A stretch of 64,000 bases of DNA from Echinococcus granulosus (GCF_000524195.1 NW_020170395.1:370908-434907), one strand, 5' to 3'; counted from the first letter of the stretch, positions 37,869 through 51,260 are shown. The notes: a model not told the origin generated them from the sequence alone. Program-made: numbers and translations.

Positions 37869-40800
37869 CTGCACTAGTGTGACAGTGACGTATTACATGC
37901 TGACTTACACACAGAAGGGTTCACACTTAAGGTGGTGAAGCAAAACCTGCCTCTGGTTTTATCGGAAGTCCTCTCACGCGGTGATGCCATAGCATGTAAA
38001 GAAAAATTTGGCTTCACTTTGTGGCTATGCCCTAAATTAAGGCTGGAATATCTACCGAACGGAGTGTTGACATCCCCTTATCAGTTCATTTCTTTCAAAT
38101 GAGGGATGTGCTGAAGTGTAGAATAATCGAAAGGAAACTGTTGTCAAGTGAAATAAATCATCTAAATTCAACTTTTGAAATAAACCACTGTCTTTACCAG
38201 CTAGCCCCAAGCAAAGAGTACGTCAGAGAACAGCTCCCGAAAATTGGGTTTTAAAAATTGGTAATGATGTAGGTGGCGGGGGCGGCGACAGGGACGGCGA
38301 TGGAGGCGGGGATTAAAACCGAAAAATAGTGCGTCACAGTTTGTGTAGAAGATGAGCTACCGATCTGCCCCCACCTTATGGCATCCTCAATCCACGAAAA
38401 CGCCATGTCAGCTTGTCGAAAGCCAGCACTTGCTCCCTCGAGTGTATCCGTGGCTCGTATATTTTTAAATCACGGATCGACTGAGAAGAGGTGTTTTTGG
38501 CTTCCTAGCCATGCTGAGCTATTTTTAACTTGTTGTGAAAGCGGAGGTGCAAGGGAGGCCCCGTGCGCTCACGTTATGCAACTGGACAGATAAAGACAAT
38601 ACTTCCTCTAGGTTAAGACTCACAAAAATTTATGATCAAATTCCTGACACTACCATCTGGAGCAAATGGCTTAAGTGAGGTCTGATAATAGCGGGGAAAT
38701 GATAAATTTGTTCTAGTCGAAAACAAATTAAATCACATGATCCTGGTAGTCTTTGATACAAGTAGTCACTGAAACATTACCAACCTGAATTAGCTGCTCA
38801 TAATAATAGAAGGGAAGCAGATGAACCTTTAGACTCAATGGAAATACATAATGAGTATTAATTAACTATTTAAAAATATCTTCAAAGGTGATACAACAGC
38901 GGCTTTAGGAGCTGATTAGTTCACCTTTGAATTGTACACTTTCCGGTTCACCTACATCGTCTCTTTGGGACCACGTCTGTCCGACTTAATCTCATAAGCC
39001 ACAATAAAGCACATCTTCCTCTTACAGTGTCAAATTTGTCCATGGATTAGGAATTGGGTTACTTCCACAGAGAATAATAAAATAAATAAACACTGTAAAC
39101 TAGTAAGGGGGAATTGTGACTTAACTAGGCGAGAAAAATGTTATTGTACTTGAAAGGAAATTGAAGCATATGCGAATAGATGCTACTAAATGATAGCGAG
39201 AAACCTGTTAACATATGCTAAGACCTACGTAGCATTCCAAAAATATAACTCATTGAAAATATGAAGAAAACATGGTCTGTTTACACTAGTGGCTCAGGGT
39301 TGCCCTGTTGGCACATTTGATTTGGTGAGGCATTCCATAGTGCCTAGCCAAGGCGCATGGTCTCTGCTATGCATGAGTGAACAGAGGGGAATCGTTAAAT
39401 AAAAGGGGCAAGGTGAAGACCTTTGCCAAATGGTGTTAAATCAAAATTAGAGGGTGTAAAAAAAGACACCACTTTCCTTCTCTCGTCATCCCTTCCACTC
39501 AACCTTTTTGGTCTTGCATGTATAGATCGCGAGTCGAAAGAGGGCGGCAGATCGTAACTGTCTGCCTTTTTTTAACTTTTTTTAGCCTGTTCTGAGAGTG
39601 ACTGTCATCAACTTGTCCCATTTAATTAGACTGCAAAGGAAGGCAATTCCTTTCAATGGAAACGCGCATAACTCTATTTGGAAATGACCTGAATTATTAT
39701 ACGGGGTGAATAATTAAGGTTCAAAATATGGGTGATATTTTATTTGAAAAATAAAAGTTTCTAGTTAAGTGGCTAAAATGACTGGAAGAGATTTTGGTAG
39801 AAGCAAAAGTCATTAACCAGATTAATGATGGGCAATCGAATGACACTAGAAGCTTCAATGAAAATCGGTGCCGTGTCCCCACCCTGCAGCACCAGCAGCG
39901 GTGGTTTCGAGTTTTTTAAGTTGAAAAATAACCCTGTGACAGGTATACTCACCAGATATTTTCGTTTATTTCTGCTGCACCAGATTTCTACTCTCTCACC
40001 CCTTAAAAGTCATTATTTGTGCTAAGCATTTTCTTACCGACTATGTGCCAGTTCACAAATGTTTTGTAGCGCCTCTAGACTTTCCTGGCAGAATATATAC
40101 ATACTTGACATAAAGTGGGACTTGGAGCTACCGACTTGGCCCAAAGGTCAGGCCATTTGGTAGAGTTGTAATGGTGGACCGTTGCTGAAGCCGAGAGTTA
40201 AACGGCCAATCAACGTATTACAGCTAATGTGGCCTTTCCTTTACATTACTAACGGAAATCGGCCTCATATATGGTGCCACCTCAGTTATCAACATTTAAA
40301 GGGCTTAGGTGCACTATATACAATAAAAAGGAGGAACAGGTTATTAAGTGGTCAATCGTGAAAGTTGGTCAGGGGTTAAGTATATCCAAGCATACGTATG
40401 CTACTCCTAACAATTCGTAACCTAACTCCCATAATTCAAGTTGCCTTGACCGCTACGGTTGGAGCGTAGTGATAAGGCTTGCCAAATTTCCCGTTGGGAG
40501 CATTGGCACCTTCTCGTGTCAAGGACGTCAGGATCCACTTGAATGCGGGTCACCTTAAAGGCGCGTACAACCTCAGCTATCCATCATCATGACTTCTGGG
40601 ACAGAGAGTTGTCCCAGGTGAGAAGGGATGATTCAAAGTGACTTATGTGTTCACAGTAGCCAACGCACAAGAAAAGAAACTACTTTTCATAAGTTTACGG
40701 TCCTGACTAGAGTAGTAGCAGGGTTAGTGGACACAGCGAATTTAGGGGAGACGCCCAAGATTAGAGGACTACGTAGAATAAAGTTTGTTGCATTAGCCTA

Positions 40801-42002
40801 TGTTCAGCAGCGCGGGCACTTCAGATCCCGTCGATTTGACTTATAAAGCAGTTATGCAAACGATCACCAAATTACGTAAAGAATAATTCGGAACAAGCAC
40901 ATTAATTTGACGTTAGAGATTATAACCAAATGCCACAAAATGAAAGTGTCCGCTATGAATGGCTGGGGAGTTATTGAACCATCCCCAAAGTTCCGCAAAA
41001 AGCCCAATTCTTACAACCTCTCACAGTGGTGGTTAATGAGATACAACCAGATTCCACTCAATCAAATTCACCATTTAAGAACTTCCTAATTTATCAATAA
41101 CAGGGATGTGTCATAATCTGAGTACACAAAACTTCTCCTCTTTATGTAGTTACTGGGTAAATCTGCTTAAGAAAAGTTATTTAAATGAGACATGAACTAG
41201 CTGTAGGTCACTATCCATCCTTTACCTCTGTTTCTTAAGTAAATGCCAATAGGATGCAGTTCACATTGAATAGGAAGCGATAATAAAAAAATCCCAGCTA
41301 AGTCCCGCAGCACAAGCTTCCACCAATGAAGTAGGTATCATCCCCCCTAGTACAAGTCCCTGACATCGTCATTTTTGGCTCGCGGCCGAAAAGTATTACC
41401 TCTTAAGAGGAAAGAAAGGCGTGTACCAAAAAGATCCCTTGCTTTAATAACGCTTTTACCCGCGCGGACTCTTCAAATATCGCTGCCCAACAGCCATGGG
41501 GTATCGAGGCCAAATCTGCCTGCGCGTTATTAATAAACCATCTTCCATTCCGAAGTAAGCGATGATTCAAGGAGCTAAAGTTTGTTACTTTGTAGTAAAA
41601 AAATGGCCCCAATTAAAGGTGGCGCAACTTTCATATGTAATCAGAAATTACGTATTGCTGCTGCGAATAACTGTCTGTTGATCGAAAAATCACCTATACT
41701 GTCTTTGGATCAAGGCAATAAAACTATCCAAATACAGTGTGGTGGTTTCTTTTTAATCAAATCGGGCTTTATACTTTTTGGCTTCACATTAGTATTTCGC
41801 TACCACGCTTCGGTTTTGGGAATTTGTGCCTCAAACCAAACAACACCCACGTGGTCGCATCTTCATTCCTCTTTTACCGCTGGTCAACCCGACACTGCAG
41901 CTTCAGGTTACGGTGTCCGTGTTCAGATGTGTGGACAGGTTAGAAGTGGTGAATGTAAGGTCATCCACATCCCTCCACACTTGCATGCACTGTGCGGCCT
42001 TT

Positions 42003-42030
42003 AGAGAGAGAGAGAGAGAGGGAGGGGGGA
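42003..42030 (+). repeat. (GA)n microsatellite with G-rich end
   Basis: Nine AG units run from 42003 to 42020 and continue into a G-rich tract to about 42030. A GT-rich imperfect tract follows at 42088-42120. Confidence 0.9.
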
Positions 42031-42870
42031 GCGATGAGTCACGAGGTCACAGCGCTCTAATGCAACCGTCGGAGTGCTGTGCCCTTGTGTGCATGTGCGT
42101 GTGCGTGTGTTTGTGCGTGATTGGGCAGCCGATCATGCCACCTTTCTGATCCGAAACTAAAGGGCTTCATAAACTGGAGTAAATCAAGAACATTCCCATA
42201 CTGTGGGGTAAATGAGCTACATAAACATTACATCTTATTCCCTTCTAGAGCGTTAATACGTTATGGCTTCAAAGGGCATGCGGGAACGTAAATGAATATC
42301 ATTGCTCACGTCTTGGGAGAATTTAGTGAGTGGAATCCGATGGTAGCCTAGCCATATACTGTTGTTTTGAAACCGAATATTCGCTTGTGGTCCCATCCCC
42401 ACCCTTGCGGTAGTCAACATCAAAATTATTTTATGGCGTTTTCAATGCGTCTCGAGGAGCTGTGCCCTTTTTGCTACAAATAATGGCTGATCCAAAAAAA
42501 GGCGATACCCATTTACGTGATTGGGTGATGAAAAAAAGGCGTTGAATTTTCTAAATTGTACTGACTGTGTAGACAAACGGAGAAGTGGATTTACCGTCGT
42601 AAATCGTGGCTGGATTGTAGATGGTCTAGTAAAAACGCCTAGTCGCATCACACCATTCATGCAGCCTACTCGTCTGATCGCTTATTCCGTCCGTTTAAGG
42701 TCAGGGAGAGAGAAAAATGTCAGGTTTTCGTTCATCACACCTCCCGGATTTTTCAAAATCCGTGATCAAAGAGAAGTAGTCACTCGCCGCGGAAGCCAGT
42801 AGATTAATCGTTTCCGTAAGGCTGGCATTTAACCTAATTTTCGACATGTGGAACCAAAACAACTTGGTGG

Positions 42871-42892
42871 ACGCACACACACACACACACAC
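42871..42892 (+). repeat. (AC)n microsatellite
   Basis: About eleven AC dinucleotide units with a single G interruption near the start. Confidence 0.9.
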
Positions 42893-44177
42893 GCTACCAC
42901 TGTTTCAGTCTGGATGCATTGCGCTTCCTTTCAAAATTTTACCTGCTGTGTCACCCAATTCAAAAGCTAGTTAGAGCTTTGACAAGGTAAACGGTCAGAC
43001 CTTGTGTTATACTGTTTCGTCCCCTAAAAGAATGAACTTGCTAGCCAGCAGTTCTATACCAACAGAGACCCTCCTACCTCCCCATTTTCTTATCCAAACC
43101 CGGGATCACAAACGCGTGGCAGAATTTTCTTATCTGCTTATAATATCTAGTTGCACCAAATTTCATCACAAATTGTAGCGTCTAATTAAAGGAAGCTAAT
43201 ATTATTTGCTACGTTATAAATTACGTCCCACAAAATTGGTAACAATTGGCGTATCCAAGTTAGAACCTCGAAACATCCGGACTGAGGCATTTGCATTACT
43301 TCTAAGTCACTCTGGTGACCAAGGGGTTACCAATTTTAGCAGTTCCGACTTCCCGAGCTAAAAGTTCACAAGTCGGTGTGGCCCATAAATATCACCTTGA
43401 AAGTCCTTAAAAGGCAATTAAACGAGTTTGTGCGGTTTCGAGTGGTAAAAGTTAAATGAATACAGCAAACTTCTTTGATTATTTTGTACATTAAAACAAT
43501 TCTCATTGCAATTTGCTTTTTTTCCAGAGGAAAACAAGTTGTCAAAACCGACTTAAAACAGCACGTTTTGTGCTTAGAAGTTTAGAAAGAACAACCCTAG
43601 CCACATCCCTTTCCATCTCACTTTTATTACCAAACTGTCTTCCTTGAGATTGACTCGATAAAATCGAGACGTGGTGGTAACCGCTTTTAAAAAAATATTA
43701 GGGTGGTGAGGGGAATGAGGTGAGGCTCCATCTTTTGCTTATCTCAGCTGAAGTGCAGATCTTGCAGAAGTAAGTTTTGTGGTAGGATGGAAGATGCAAA
43801 TGGGACCCTCTTTCGATCGGTTGACCGGTCCTGACCGTCTCTGAAGAGGTGTTTTATATGCTACTCAGCAGATAGACCTCATTTACAATTAATGGATCTC
43901 CACCGAAGGGCTAGTAGTAAGCAATTAAAGATGCAATCCACAACACACCAAACGGGTATAGTCTCCAGGGGACTAGGCAGTGCGAGCCTTTAAAGTGTGG
44001 AGTAGTGGTTTTATAATCTGAATCAATTTTTTGGATCGTGAAATTTTTAGGACTTACCAAGGCACTCCACCAAAATCGCATATGGAACTGAGAGCCAATG
44101 GAGTGTTTTGGGTGTTTAAGCCCTTCTCATAAGCACAGCTGTTGTTTCCACGTCACCACTACCAAAGCTGTCACATT

Positions 44178-44220
44178 CTTTTTTCTCTTCTTCCTCCTCC
44201 TCCTCCTCCTCCTCGTCTTC
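44178..44220 (+). repeat. Pyrimidine tract with (TCC)n core
   Basis: TTC/TCC-rich stretch with a perfect TCC core at about 44192-44212. On the minus strand it is a purine (GGA)n tract. Confidence 0.85.
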
Positions 44221-44665
44221 CAGTACGAGATATCCGAGTTCGAAATCGGATGTGCACTTCCAAGTAATTGACCTGCCTGTGATGATTAGCTGATCAACAC
44301 TGCTTGCGTTTGACCAGCAAACCTCCCTTACGTAAACAGTAGATCATGCAAGTTGTGTACAGGCATCTGAGCATGACAACAAGTACATAGAATCGAGAAC
44401 TTGGTTAAAAAGCAACAGAATTGTGTGATCCGACTTAAAGATGATTGCGCAAATTCATCAGAAGCAACCGCCTAAAAGCGATCTCTGAAAAATCCTGTCG
44501 CGCCCATGAGGATGCACGGATAGCACACTCACATGACATTTAAGGAATAGTCCTAAAATGCATTCGATTTTTAATTCTAAGTCAAATTTATTTCTGTTTA
44601 ATACTTAAAAAGAAAAATTTGTTAGTATATTTGACACTTTTAAGGTGACTGAGGCGGACCTTTAG

Positions 44666-44764
44666 ACCTACTGCGTACGGGTTGGCATCACCTATTCAGT
44701 GGATGGCGTGCCTGCACCAGAAGGTACCTATGAGAGCGAATTCGATCACAAAGTGCTGGTGCAG
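44666..44764 (+). CDS. Isolated candidate exon, FN3-like fragment
   Basis: An open 33-codon stretch framed by an acceptor (CTTTAG) and a good donor (CAG|GTATGT), phase 0 at both ends. It reads TYCVRVGITYSVDGVPAP then EGTYESEFDHKVLVQ, an alternating pattern that resembles a beta-sandwich strand pair such as in fibronectin type III folds. The acceptor lacks a good pyrimidine tract. It lies 0.9 kb upstream of the candidate exons from 45656 on the same strand, but the phase does not connect directly, so an undetected exon would be needed between them. Confidence 0.25.
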
Positions 44765-44827
44765 GTATGTTTACCTGAATGGGTTGCAGGTCCTGTGCCT
44801 TGGCACCTTCACTCTCTCTGGTGATAC

Positions 44828-44842
44828 CACACACACACACAC
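44828..44842 (+). repeat. Short (CA)n tract
   Basis: Seven CA units, just after the candidate exon at 44666-44764. Confidence 0.85.
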
Positions 44843-45655
44843 GTGATACGAAACCATTCCAACTCCGTGCTCTCTGTGAGTAGTAGATCTGCATATGATA
44901 AAGGTGTCACGTAATGAGTTCCGCCATCTTCTTGATGAGGGCTTTTTTTGTATGGTGAGATAAATCGTGATGAGTGAAAGGCGAACTTCATTTTAGCGTT
45001 ACTAGTCAAAGTAGGTATTAAATATGGCATTGGAAAACACTAGGAGCAAGTGAGGTGATGATAGTCACGTGGGTGGTCATAATGCAGACGAATATGGAAG
45101 GGAATGGCTGCATCTCTAGCTCGACAATAAGGATTCCTAACGCCGTCCTTCCAAGAAGACAAACAATGGACTTAACATTCAAGGTGGATCCTGGTCCACA
45201 GAATCACCTTTCAAGGTCATTTATTTGTGATTGGAGGAATCGGCTGGGCAACTGATTTATTATGCAAAAAATAAACATTTGCGTCGGGAAAAGCGAACCC
45301 GATTTCGGATACGGTCTCGGCTAACTCACCTCCACTACAATGAAAGTGACATCCTACAACGCTAATGCGCTTTTGATAGATGCTTCCCGTTACATTTTGA
45401 TTACGACATTTTCAGCTCCTTTGCCTAAAAAGGGTTCCATCCAAAAAGTCGTCACTCATTTTTAGGGGTCCTATTCGCTTCGCTTTCCATGATATTTGAT
45501 TACATCATTTATGTAGTATTCAGACACTTTCCTCCACCTCTCTTTGTCCCAGAAAACCATAAACTATTAATTGAGACCTTTTTCATGTCTTCCTAATTTC
45601 CCTTTCTACCCCTGCCACCATCTTCCTTTCTTTTACTCCTGCTGCTTACACTTAG

Positions 45656-48600
45656 ACCCGCCTAAGCGCTCAGCTTATGTTTCTCCCTTCACCTGCCACA
45701 ATAACACCTACATCGGTAGGTTGTCAATCAATTTCACTGCAATGAGTAGAAGAAAAGGCTAATTGGAGGAATACTTTTGTCATCTCAGTGCTTTTAATCA
45801 GCCGGTTTGCCATTTATCACCTATGGAAACAACATGCGATTATCCTGAGGTTGCAATCGCCATTCCTACGTTACTTATCGCGTAAAGTGTCTTCAGTTCT
45901 TGCAAAGTGGTCCTCCACGATGATATTTTACTTCATTGAACTGATGTAGGAAAGACTCAAAGGCGTTTGTGAAGGTTAGCTGTCGGCCTTGTGGACGTTA
46001 AGATGGGAACAGTGTTTGTGTCAAGGCCCTGAGTCAGGAGATAACGTGTAGCCTCTCGACTGGTATCCCTACTTGCATTGTTACATCTGTAATTCATTAA
46101 ATAGTCTTAATGCTTTTTTAAAAAGATTGTTTAAGAAGGAGGTGTCAGAGAGTTGAAATTGGGCCATTTAAAATCCATACCTTCTCCTGCCCATCAGAGA
46201 TTAGGTAGAGAATGATAAATGGAAGCGAATATGAAAGGCGAGACCGTGTGGGAAGGGGTGCAGTATCGCAGTTTAAAGTGAAGGAAATACGCTTTTTGTG
46301 GCTTAGTATAGCCTTCGCATGGGATGAAACTGGTTTTAAGAAACCTCAGCCTCTCTTTTTTACCCATGGACGAAATAGCCAAAAAATTAAACTCTCCGTT
46401 CTACTGTAGGAGCAACTCACAATAGACATCTGAGGTATTAAGGGTAAATTGATACCAAAGCAATCTTTTTTTCTATGAAACAAATAAGAATTCAATAGTC
46501 TGCCAAAGTAACCTGTCGGTGGTTTCACCCACAAGCCGAGGGATGTCTTAAAGGCCGATTACAAGATGCAGCCTCCCAAAGCCTTTGGATTACGGCATTA
46601 ACCCAACGTTGAGCACAGACCTTGAAACTGAATTCACACTTACATACACCTCTGCAATTGAATCTGCCATTGAAAAAAGGAGAGGAAAGGCTGCTGTGAT
46701 AGCGTCAGGTGAGGAAAAGGCGGTGGTGAGGCCTAAGTGGCTGTCACTGAAATGCTTTACTCTCTCTCTCTGGCGCGTTCTCTCCCTCTACGCGCATGCT
46801 CTACAAGTGGTGTCACTTCAGCGTTTTTGAAACGAGAAAGTCACTTTTAGTTGCTTTCACCAATTATGGTTGGATCCTATTCCTTCTCAATTAAGTTGGA
46901 ATTTGCATTTATTTACTTCCTACTGCTAACTAGCGTAATCCCATGAATTCATGCGCTTTCAACGTAATACAAATGAGCTAAAAGTGGCGTCGACAGGGCG
47001 ATTGCATGAAGTACCGAGCTACTGATAAGCGATGATCGACTTCGCAGCCCAATGGAAAATAGTATTGGGGTCCACTTTTTCGCCGAAAATCACTAAGCTA
47101 AAATTGCAAGTAAATAACCACTGTGTTTTCCTTAATTCTTCCATAAAAATTCAGATTTTCAACTTTGCATCTTATGTTAATTTCCAAATTACTTCAACTA
47201 CTAATTTCAAACTCTGGTAAGATAAAAAACGGTATAGAGTGGGGTGGATTACTCCTCCCGTAATGGAACAATAATGCGATTTCTCCAAGCAGTCCTTTAT
47301 CAGCCAAAGCAATTTTTGCATATTTTTTTAGGAGCCGAATTTGCACATTTGCGGCTGATTTTTCCCATCCCACTCTCCACGTTTCATCCAGTTATCGAAT
47401 GGGGGATTTCTCGCTGTGCAAAAAGTGGGCATTTCTCCACCAAATTTTCACTTTCACATTTTTAGGAAAGTAATGCTTTAGTGAATGCTTTCACACGTAC
47501 ATCAAAAGTTTTCCTCCAACCATTCGCCATCCCACACTTTTTTCTAGGTGCTAATGGTTACTTCACATATTAGCTGTTGCATGTATCACTTGAATTTTCA
47601 GTTGCATGACATAAAGAATGGCGTTTTAATTTCGACTTTTATTATTTTTCTTCTGTGGTCATAAAATAGGAGGGTTTTTCTGCATTTACTCAGGTTAACT
47701 CTCAATGAGGACTTATGAGCTTCTGACCGTTCTCCTCATACAACCCTATTTTACTTTCATGAATTCATCCCTCTAATTTGTTTTGATAATCTAACGCCAA
47801 AATTCAAGCTGGTTCTTAACTTAAGCACCTCCTTTAGGTGAAATACATAATGATGAGCAAAATCGCCTAACATTAGAGTTCGGAATTTCAGAAGGTGGTG
47901 TGCATATTCTCATTCACGTCCACCTCTACGGTACTTTGGACCGCGAAGGTGACGATCATCTCATGAATTCATTATTCAAACATTATAGATACATTAAATA
48001 ATATACTGGATTTAAACATTTAACGCCTTATCAACACGTATAAACCACCACGAATTCCATACTATGAAGGCCAAAAAAGTTAGGTTTTTATATAAATCCA
48101 GACATGAGTAACGCGCAAAATCGGGCTCACTCTGTTTAAAAAAGAAAAGGTATAAAGGACGTTTTAACCCCTTATCTTCCCTGTTTAATTAACCCGGAAT
48201 GGAGGTGAATTAGTCTTGATTGCCCCAATGTGTACATTCTCCGAGTGTTAGAATTCATGCATTGTCAGAGGTACCGCAGTCCTTCTAAGCTCACTTCCGG
48301 TGCAGTGTTCGAGTTACCCTTGAAGCGATCACAAGACCGAGCAATCTGGAAATCGGCTTGTAATTTGCGTAATAATTGAATTTTAAAAATTAAAATAAAA
48401 TCCAGTCACATAATCACCTGTGGCTTCTGTTAGAACTACCAATGACTCAGAGATGATGTGTAGTAACCCAAAATTCAACACTAAAATCGTCGTCACCAAC
48501 TTAATAGGAAAAATTGAAGTGGCTTTTATCTTAATCACCATTTTTGAGTAATTTTGTAAACACCCTACACAAACTGCGCAAAAATGTTCATACTTACGTT

Positions 48601-49116
48601 CCATTGATTTTAAAATGCGCTCTTGGCTTCATTCATTTTAGGACTTGTCTTGCAATATTCTTTATGGTGTCATCTTTATTTTTGGTGGAAAAATTCACAT
48701 GACGCAAGTGAATGTACGAATCGGATATGAGAATAACGGAAGTGATTCCTTCAAAAGGAAGCATGATAGCTTTTTGAATTGCAAATCTCAAGAGAGTAAT
48801 ATCTTATTCTTTCTAAGAGAAAATTGTAGAAAATAGAAATAAGGTATTTGGCATGCTGTAAAGTTGTTCTGGCCTGCTTTTTACACCTCCACGTATACCT
48901 AGATTACGTGTCACACTTTGAGTGCTTATAAGCATGTGTTGAGTTTCAGAGGAAATTTCCGTGCCTGCTGGTATTGCGCTGGACTGGCACGACCACTTAC
49001 TTGCATCGACTCCCACTCCCTCACCAATATCGATTTTTCGCACCGTCGTGGCGATATCGATCGATAGACGAGCCCTCGTAGGGAGTCGGCTGATTCACCC
49101 TAACTGCATATTTTGA
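45656..49116 (+). CDS. Tentative unrecognised gene, four phase-1 exons
   Basis: Candidate exons 45656-45715, 46619-46708, 47892-47948 and 48950-49116. Each begins after an AG (the first after a long pyrimidine tract, the last after TTTCAG); the first three end at GTAGGT, GTGAGG and GTGACG donors. All junctions are phase 1, so the frame reads through to TGA at 49114. Products: PPKRSAYVSPFTCHNNTYI, then LETEFTLTYTSAIESAIEKR, then GGVHILIHVHLYGTLDRE, then EISVPAGIALDWHDHLLAST. The last exon is GC- and CpG-richer than its surroundings. The composition suggests beta strands, possibly an extracellular or lumenal domain, but I cannot name a family. The start is missing; an alternative acceptor at 46571 would lengthen exon 2. 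An AATAAA lies at 49585-49590. Real coding is plausible but unproven. Confidence 0.35.
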
Positions 49117-50135
49117 AGACAGACCTGGTTTCAGGCGGGATGAAAAAAAAATTTTATTAAAAAACCTCATATATACACTTTCTAGATGGGACCACGGAGC
49201 TGGTGTGAGGACACGAAAAGTAAGAGTAAGCTTTCTGGCCTTAAAATATTAACGTGGAATAGAAAAGGCTTTATAGTCCGAAAAATTTTGAGCTAAACCG
49301 CTGATCATCACAATCTCCAGATATATGACGCTACATATCAATGAGGTCCACGTCTTACCAAACAAGATGGTGGATTAAAGCCAAACCATATTTTTATGAT
49401 TACATTTCCAAAATGACCTCAATGCTGGAAAGCCCTCAAGTCACATGTCAAGTGAATGTATAAAATTGCCGGCATGACACACTGCAGGAGACTTTTGCAT
49501 TTTCCAGGATGCGTCAGCAAGTGAAATCATAGGTCTGATGAACTATTGGTCGTTCACTTTACCGTCTTCAGCTTAATTAGCCAAAATAAATCCAATTTTG
49601 ATTGATTAATCGATTGACTCAAGGAAGTTAAATAAGTGGGTAAAATTCATCAAAATCGTTCATGAATGTATTAGACGAAAGAAAATTTTAAATTATTTTA
49701 ACATTGTTATGATTCTAGAACTAGTGTGGTAGTTCTGATGTGCGTAGTTACGCTACAAGCGACTCACTTCTTCCATTACTCACACTCAGGTGACTATAAT
49801 ATAGAAAGCACACACACGTTACACTTACGAATCGAGGTTATCATTACCTAATCCAAGATCCATTTTCACACGCATTACTCTGCTACCGCACACTTTTGCC
49901 TCACCAATATGGTAATAGTGAATCTCTTAGCTATTCCAGATTCGTTCGAAGAGACACCTCTGGCCCTAATGGAGCACAAAGCACAGCGGCGTTTTACAAG
50001 ACACCATGGATGTTTCTTTATCTTGAGAAGATTTGCTGTACATAACTACTGTTTATGATACAAACAATTGAATAAGATAGGCAATTAAGTTAAATCTGTA
50101 CAGAGCAAAGTAAGGAGTGTATATAGCATTGACCT

Positions 50136-50852
50136 TCAACATTGCTGGACGGGCTCACAGAGCTGGAATTTTGAGGTGTTTGGCCGCAACTGCTGTTGTT
50201 GCTGCATCCACATGGAACAACGTTGACAACGTGGACAAGAGTCCTCACCATAGGAGACGGTTGTATTGGTGGAGGCTTGTAGACTCAGTTGATTAAGCCC
50301 TCGAACTGGACTGATTTCTCCTGAAGTACAAGAAACCGAGTAAGTTCGATTAATTTTCTCCAGACAAGGCGCTTTCTCCAAGGAGGGGCCTTCAAGAGAG
50401 TTGGGCCTTTCTCTTAGGGGCACCGCAGATCCTTCCGTCTGGATGTTCTCGTCTTCAGAGGAGCGTCTTTTGCCACCATGGGTACACCGAGGCTGCGGCT
50501 CTTCAGCTGGTGGTGGTTGTAGTGGTGCCGATGGTACCTGTTGAATCGGTTTGACAGATTGGGATAGATCCGGTTGGCTGATCAGCGACAAAAGTCGGCT
50601 AGTTTTTCGACCGATTTGAATTATTAGGAGAGTTCTTAGAAGGCTAGTTGATTTAGACCGTGCGAAGGGAACAAGTCTTTGGGATTGCTCCCCGCCTCCT
50701 GAAGAAGGTCGTGGAGTCTGGGGCTGTGAAGCAACAGGGACAGCAGTGGGAGAACGCTGTGTCTTCACCTTATCAATAGTCAATCGCATAACAGTTTCGA
50801 GAAGGGGAGGGGACATTTCCGGATAGATATTGGTTGTAGTAGGAGTCTCCAT
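50136..50852 (-). CDS. Intronless 238-residue protein, possibly IER-like
   Basis: A single ATG-started ORF with GC-rich third positions in an AT-rich region, so probably real. The N-terminal third has two predicted amphipathic helices, MRLTIDKVKTQR and SLLRTLLIIQIGRKTSRLL, separated by a Pro/Ser/Gly-rich linker. A basic motif GGKRRSSEDE follows near residue 130, and the C terminus has a Cys-rich SCPRCQRC followed by a short Gln run. Helix pair, KRRSS motif and lack of introns faintly recall IER2/IER5 immediate-early-response proteins, where two conserved helices lie near the N terminus, but the linker here is much longer and the Cys motif is not typical. I therefore give no symbol. An acceptor AG at 50869-50870 sits 16 nt before the ATG. 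Otherwise the low-complexity Pro/Ser content points to a mostly disordered regulatory protein. Confidence 0.55.
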   Translation of the reverse strand: METPTTTNIYPEMSPPLLETVMRLTIDKVKTQRSPTAVPVASQPQTPRPSSGGGEQSQRLVPFARSKSTSLLRTLLIIQIGRKTSRLLSLISQPDLSQSVKPIQQVPSAPLQPPPAEEPQPRCTHGGKRRSSEDENIQTEGSAVPLRERPNSLEGPSLEKAPCLEKINRTYSVSCTSGEISPVRGLNQLSLQASTNTTVSYGEDSCPRCQRCSMWMQQQQQLRPNTSKFQLCEPVQQC

Positions 50853-50989
50853 TTTGTGGTGTTTGTAACTGCAATCAATCCTTCATGTGTTAAATCAGGG
50901 CTTATATATCGAGGCCACCCACGCGCGAGACCGTATAATTCACTGACACGATGAACAAGAATGAGCAGACTGTGGTTGGTCCCTTGTGG

Positions 50990-51260
50990 AGGTCACACAA
51001 ACACGCACACACGCCTGCTGCTACTGCATGTATGCACACATGTACGCAGGCGCGCACAAGCACACACCGGTTATCGGTCTGGGTCTTCGCTCTAGCCTCC
51101 AACTAACCTGTCCGTTGAGAGTGCCTGCGTAAGTGTGCGTGCGTGCGTGGGCGTGCTAATCCACTATGCCAAACAGGCGTTACGGTGTTTTTATTCCAAT
51201 TTCGTCTAAGTGACGCGCTATGATGTTAATGTGTGCGTGTGTGCATTCGTGAGGAAGACA
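50990..51260. repeat. Imperfect CA/GT-rich tract upstream of the 50852 gene
   Basis: A roughly 270-nt region dominated by alternating purine-pyrimidine words (CACACG, GTGCGTGCG and similar) with many CpG. It begins about 140 nt upstream of the start codon of the minus-strand gene, so it overlaps the likely promoter. Such sequence can adopt left-handed DNA; whether it regulates the gene is unknown. Confidence 0.6.

Larger units (their letters stand above)
37869..44665. other. Mostly non-coding; microsatellites and isolated candidate exons
   Basis: No supported gene. Possible isolated exons, each lacking a partner, occur at about 38372-38470 and 41459-41580 on the minus strand and near 41899-41954 on the plus strand. 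GA, CA, GT and TCC simple repeats lie between 42003 and 44220. Confidence 0.4.

Noticed and set aside
41826..42149. Plus-strand ORF with LQVTVSVFRCVDRLEVV, possible exon
   Set aside because: All three frames are open and protein-like here, the frame runs into a GA/GT microsatellite, and no partner exon was found.
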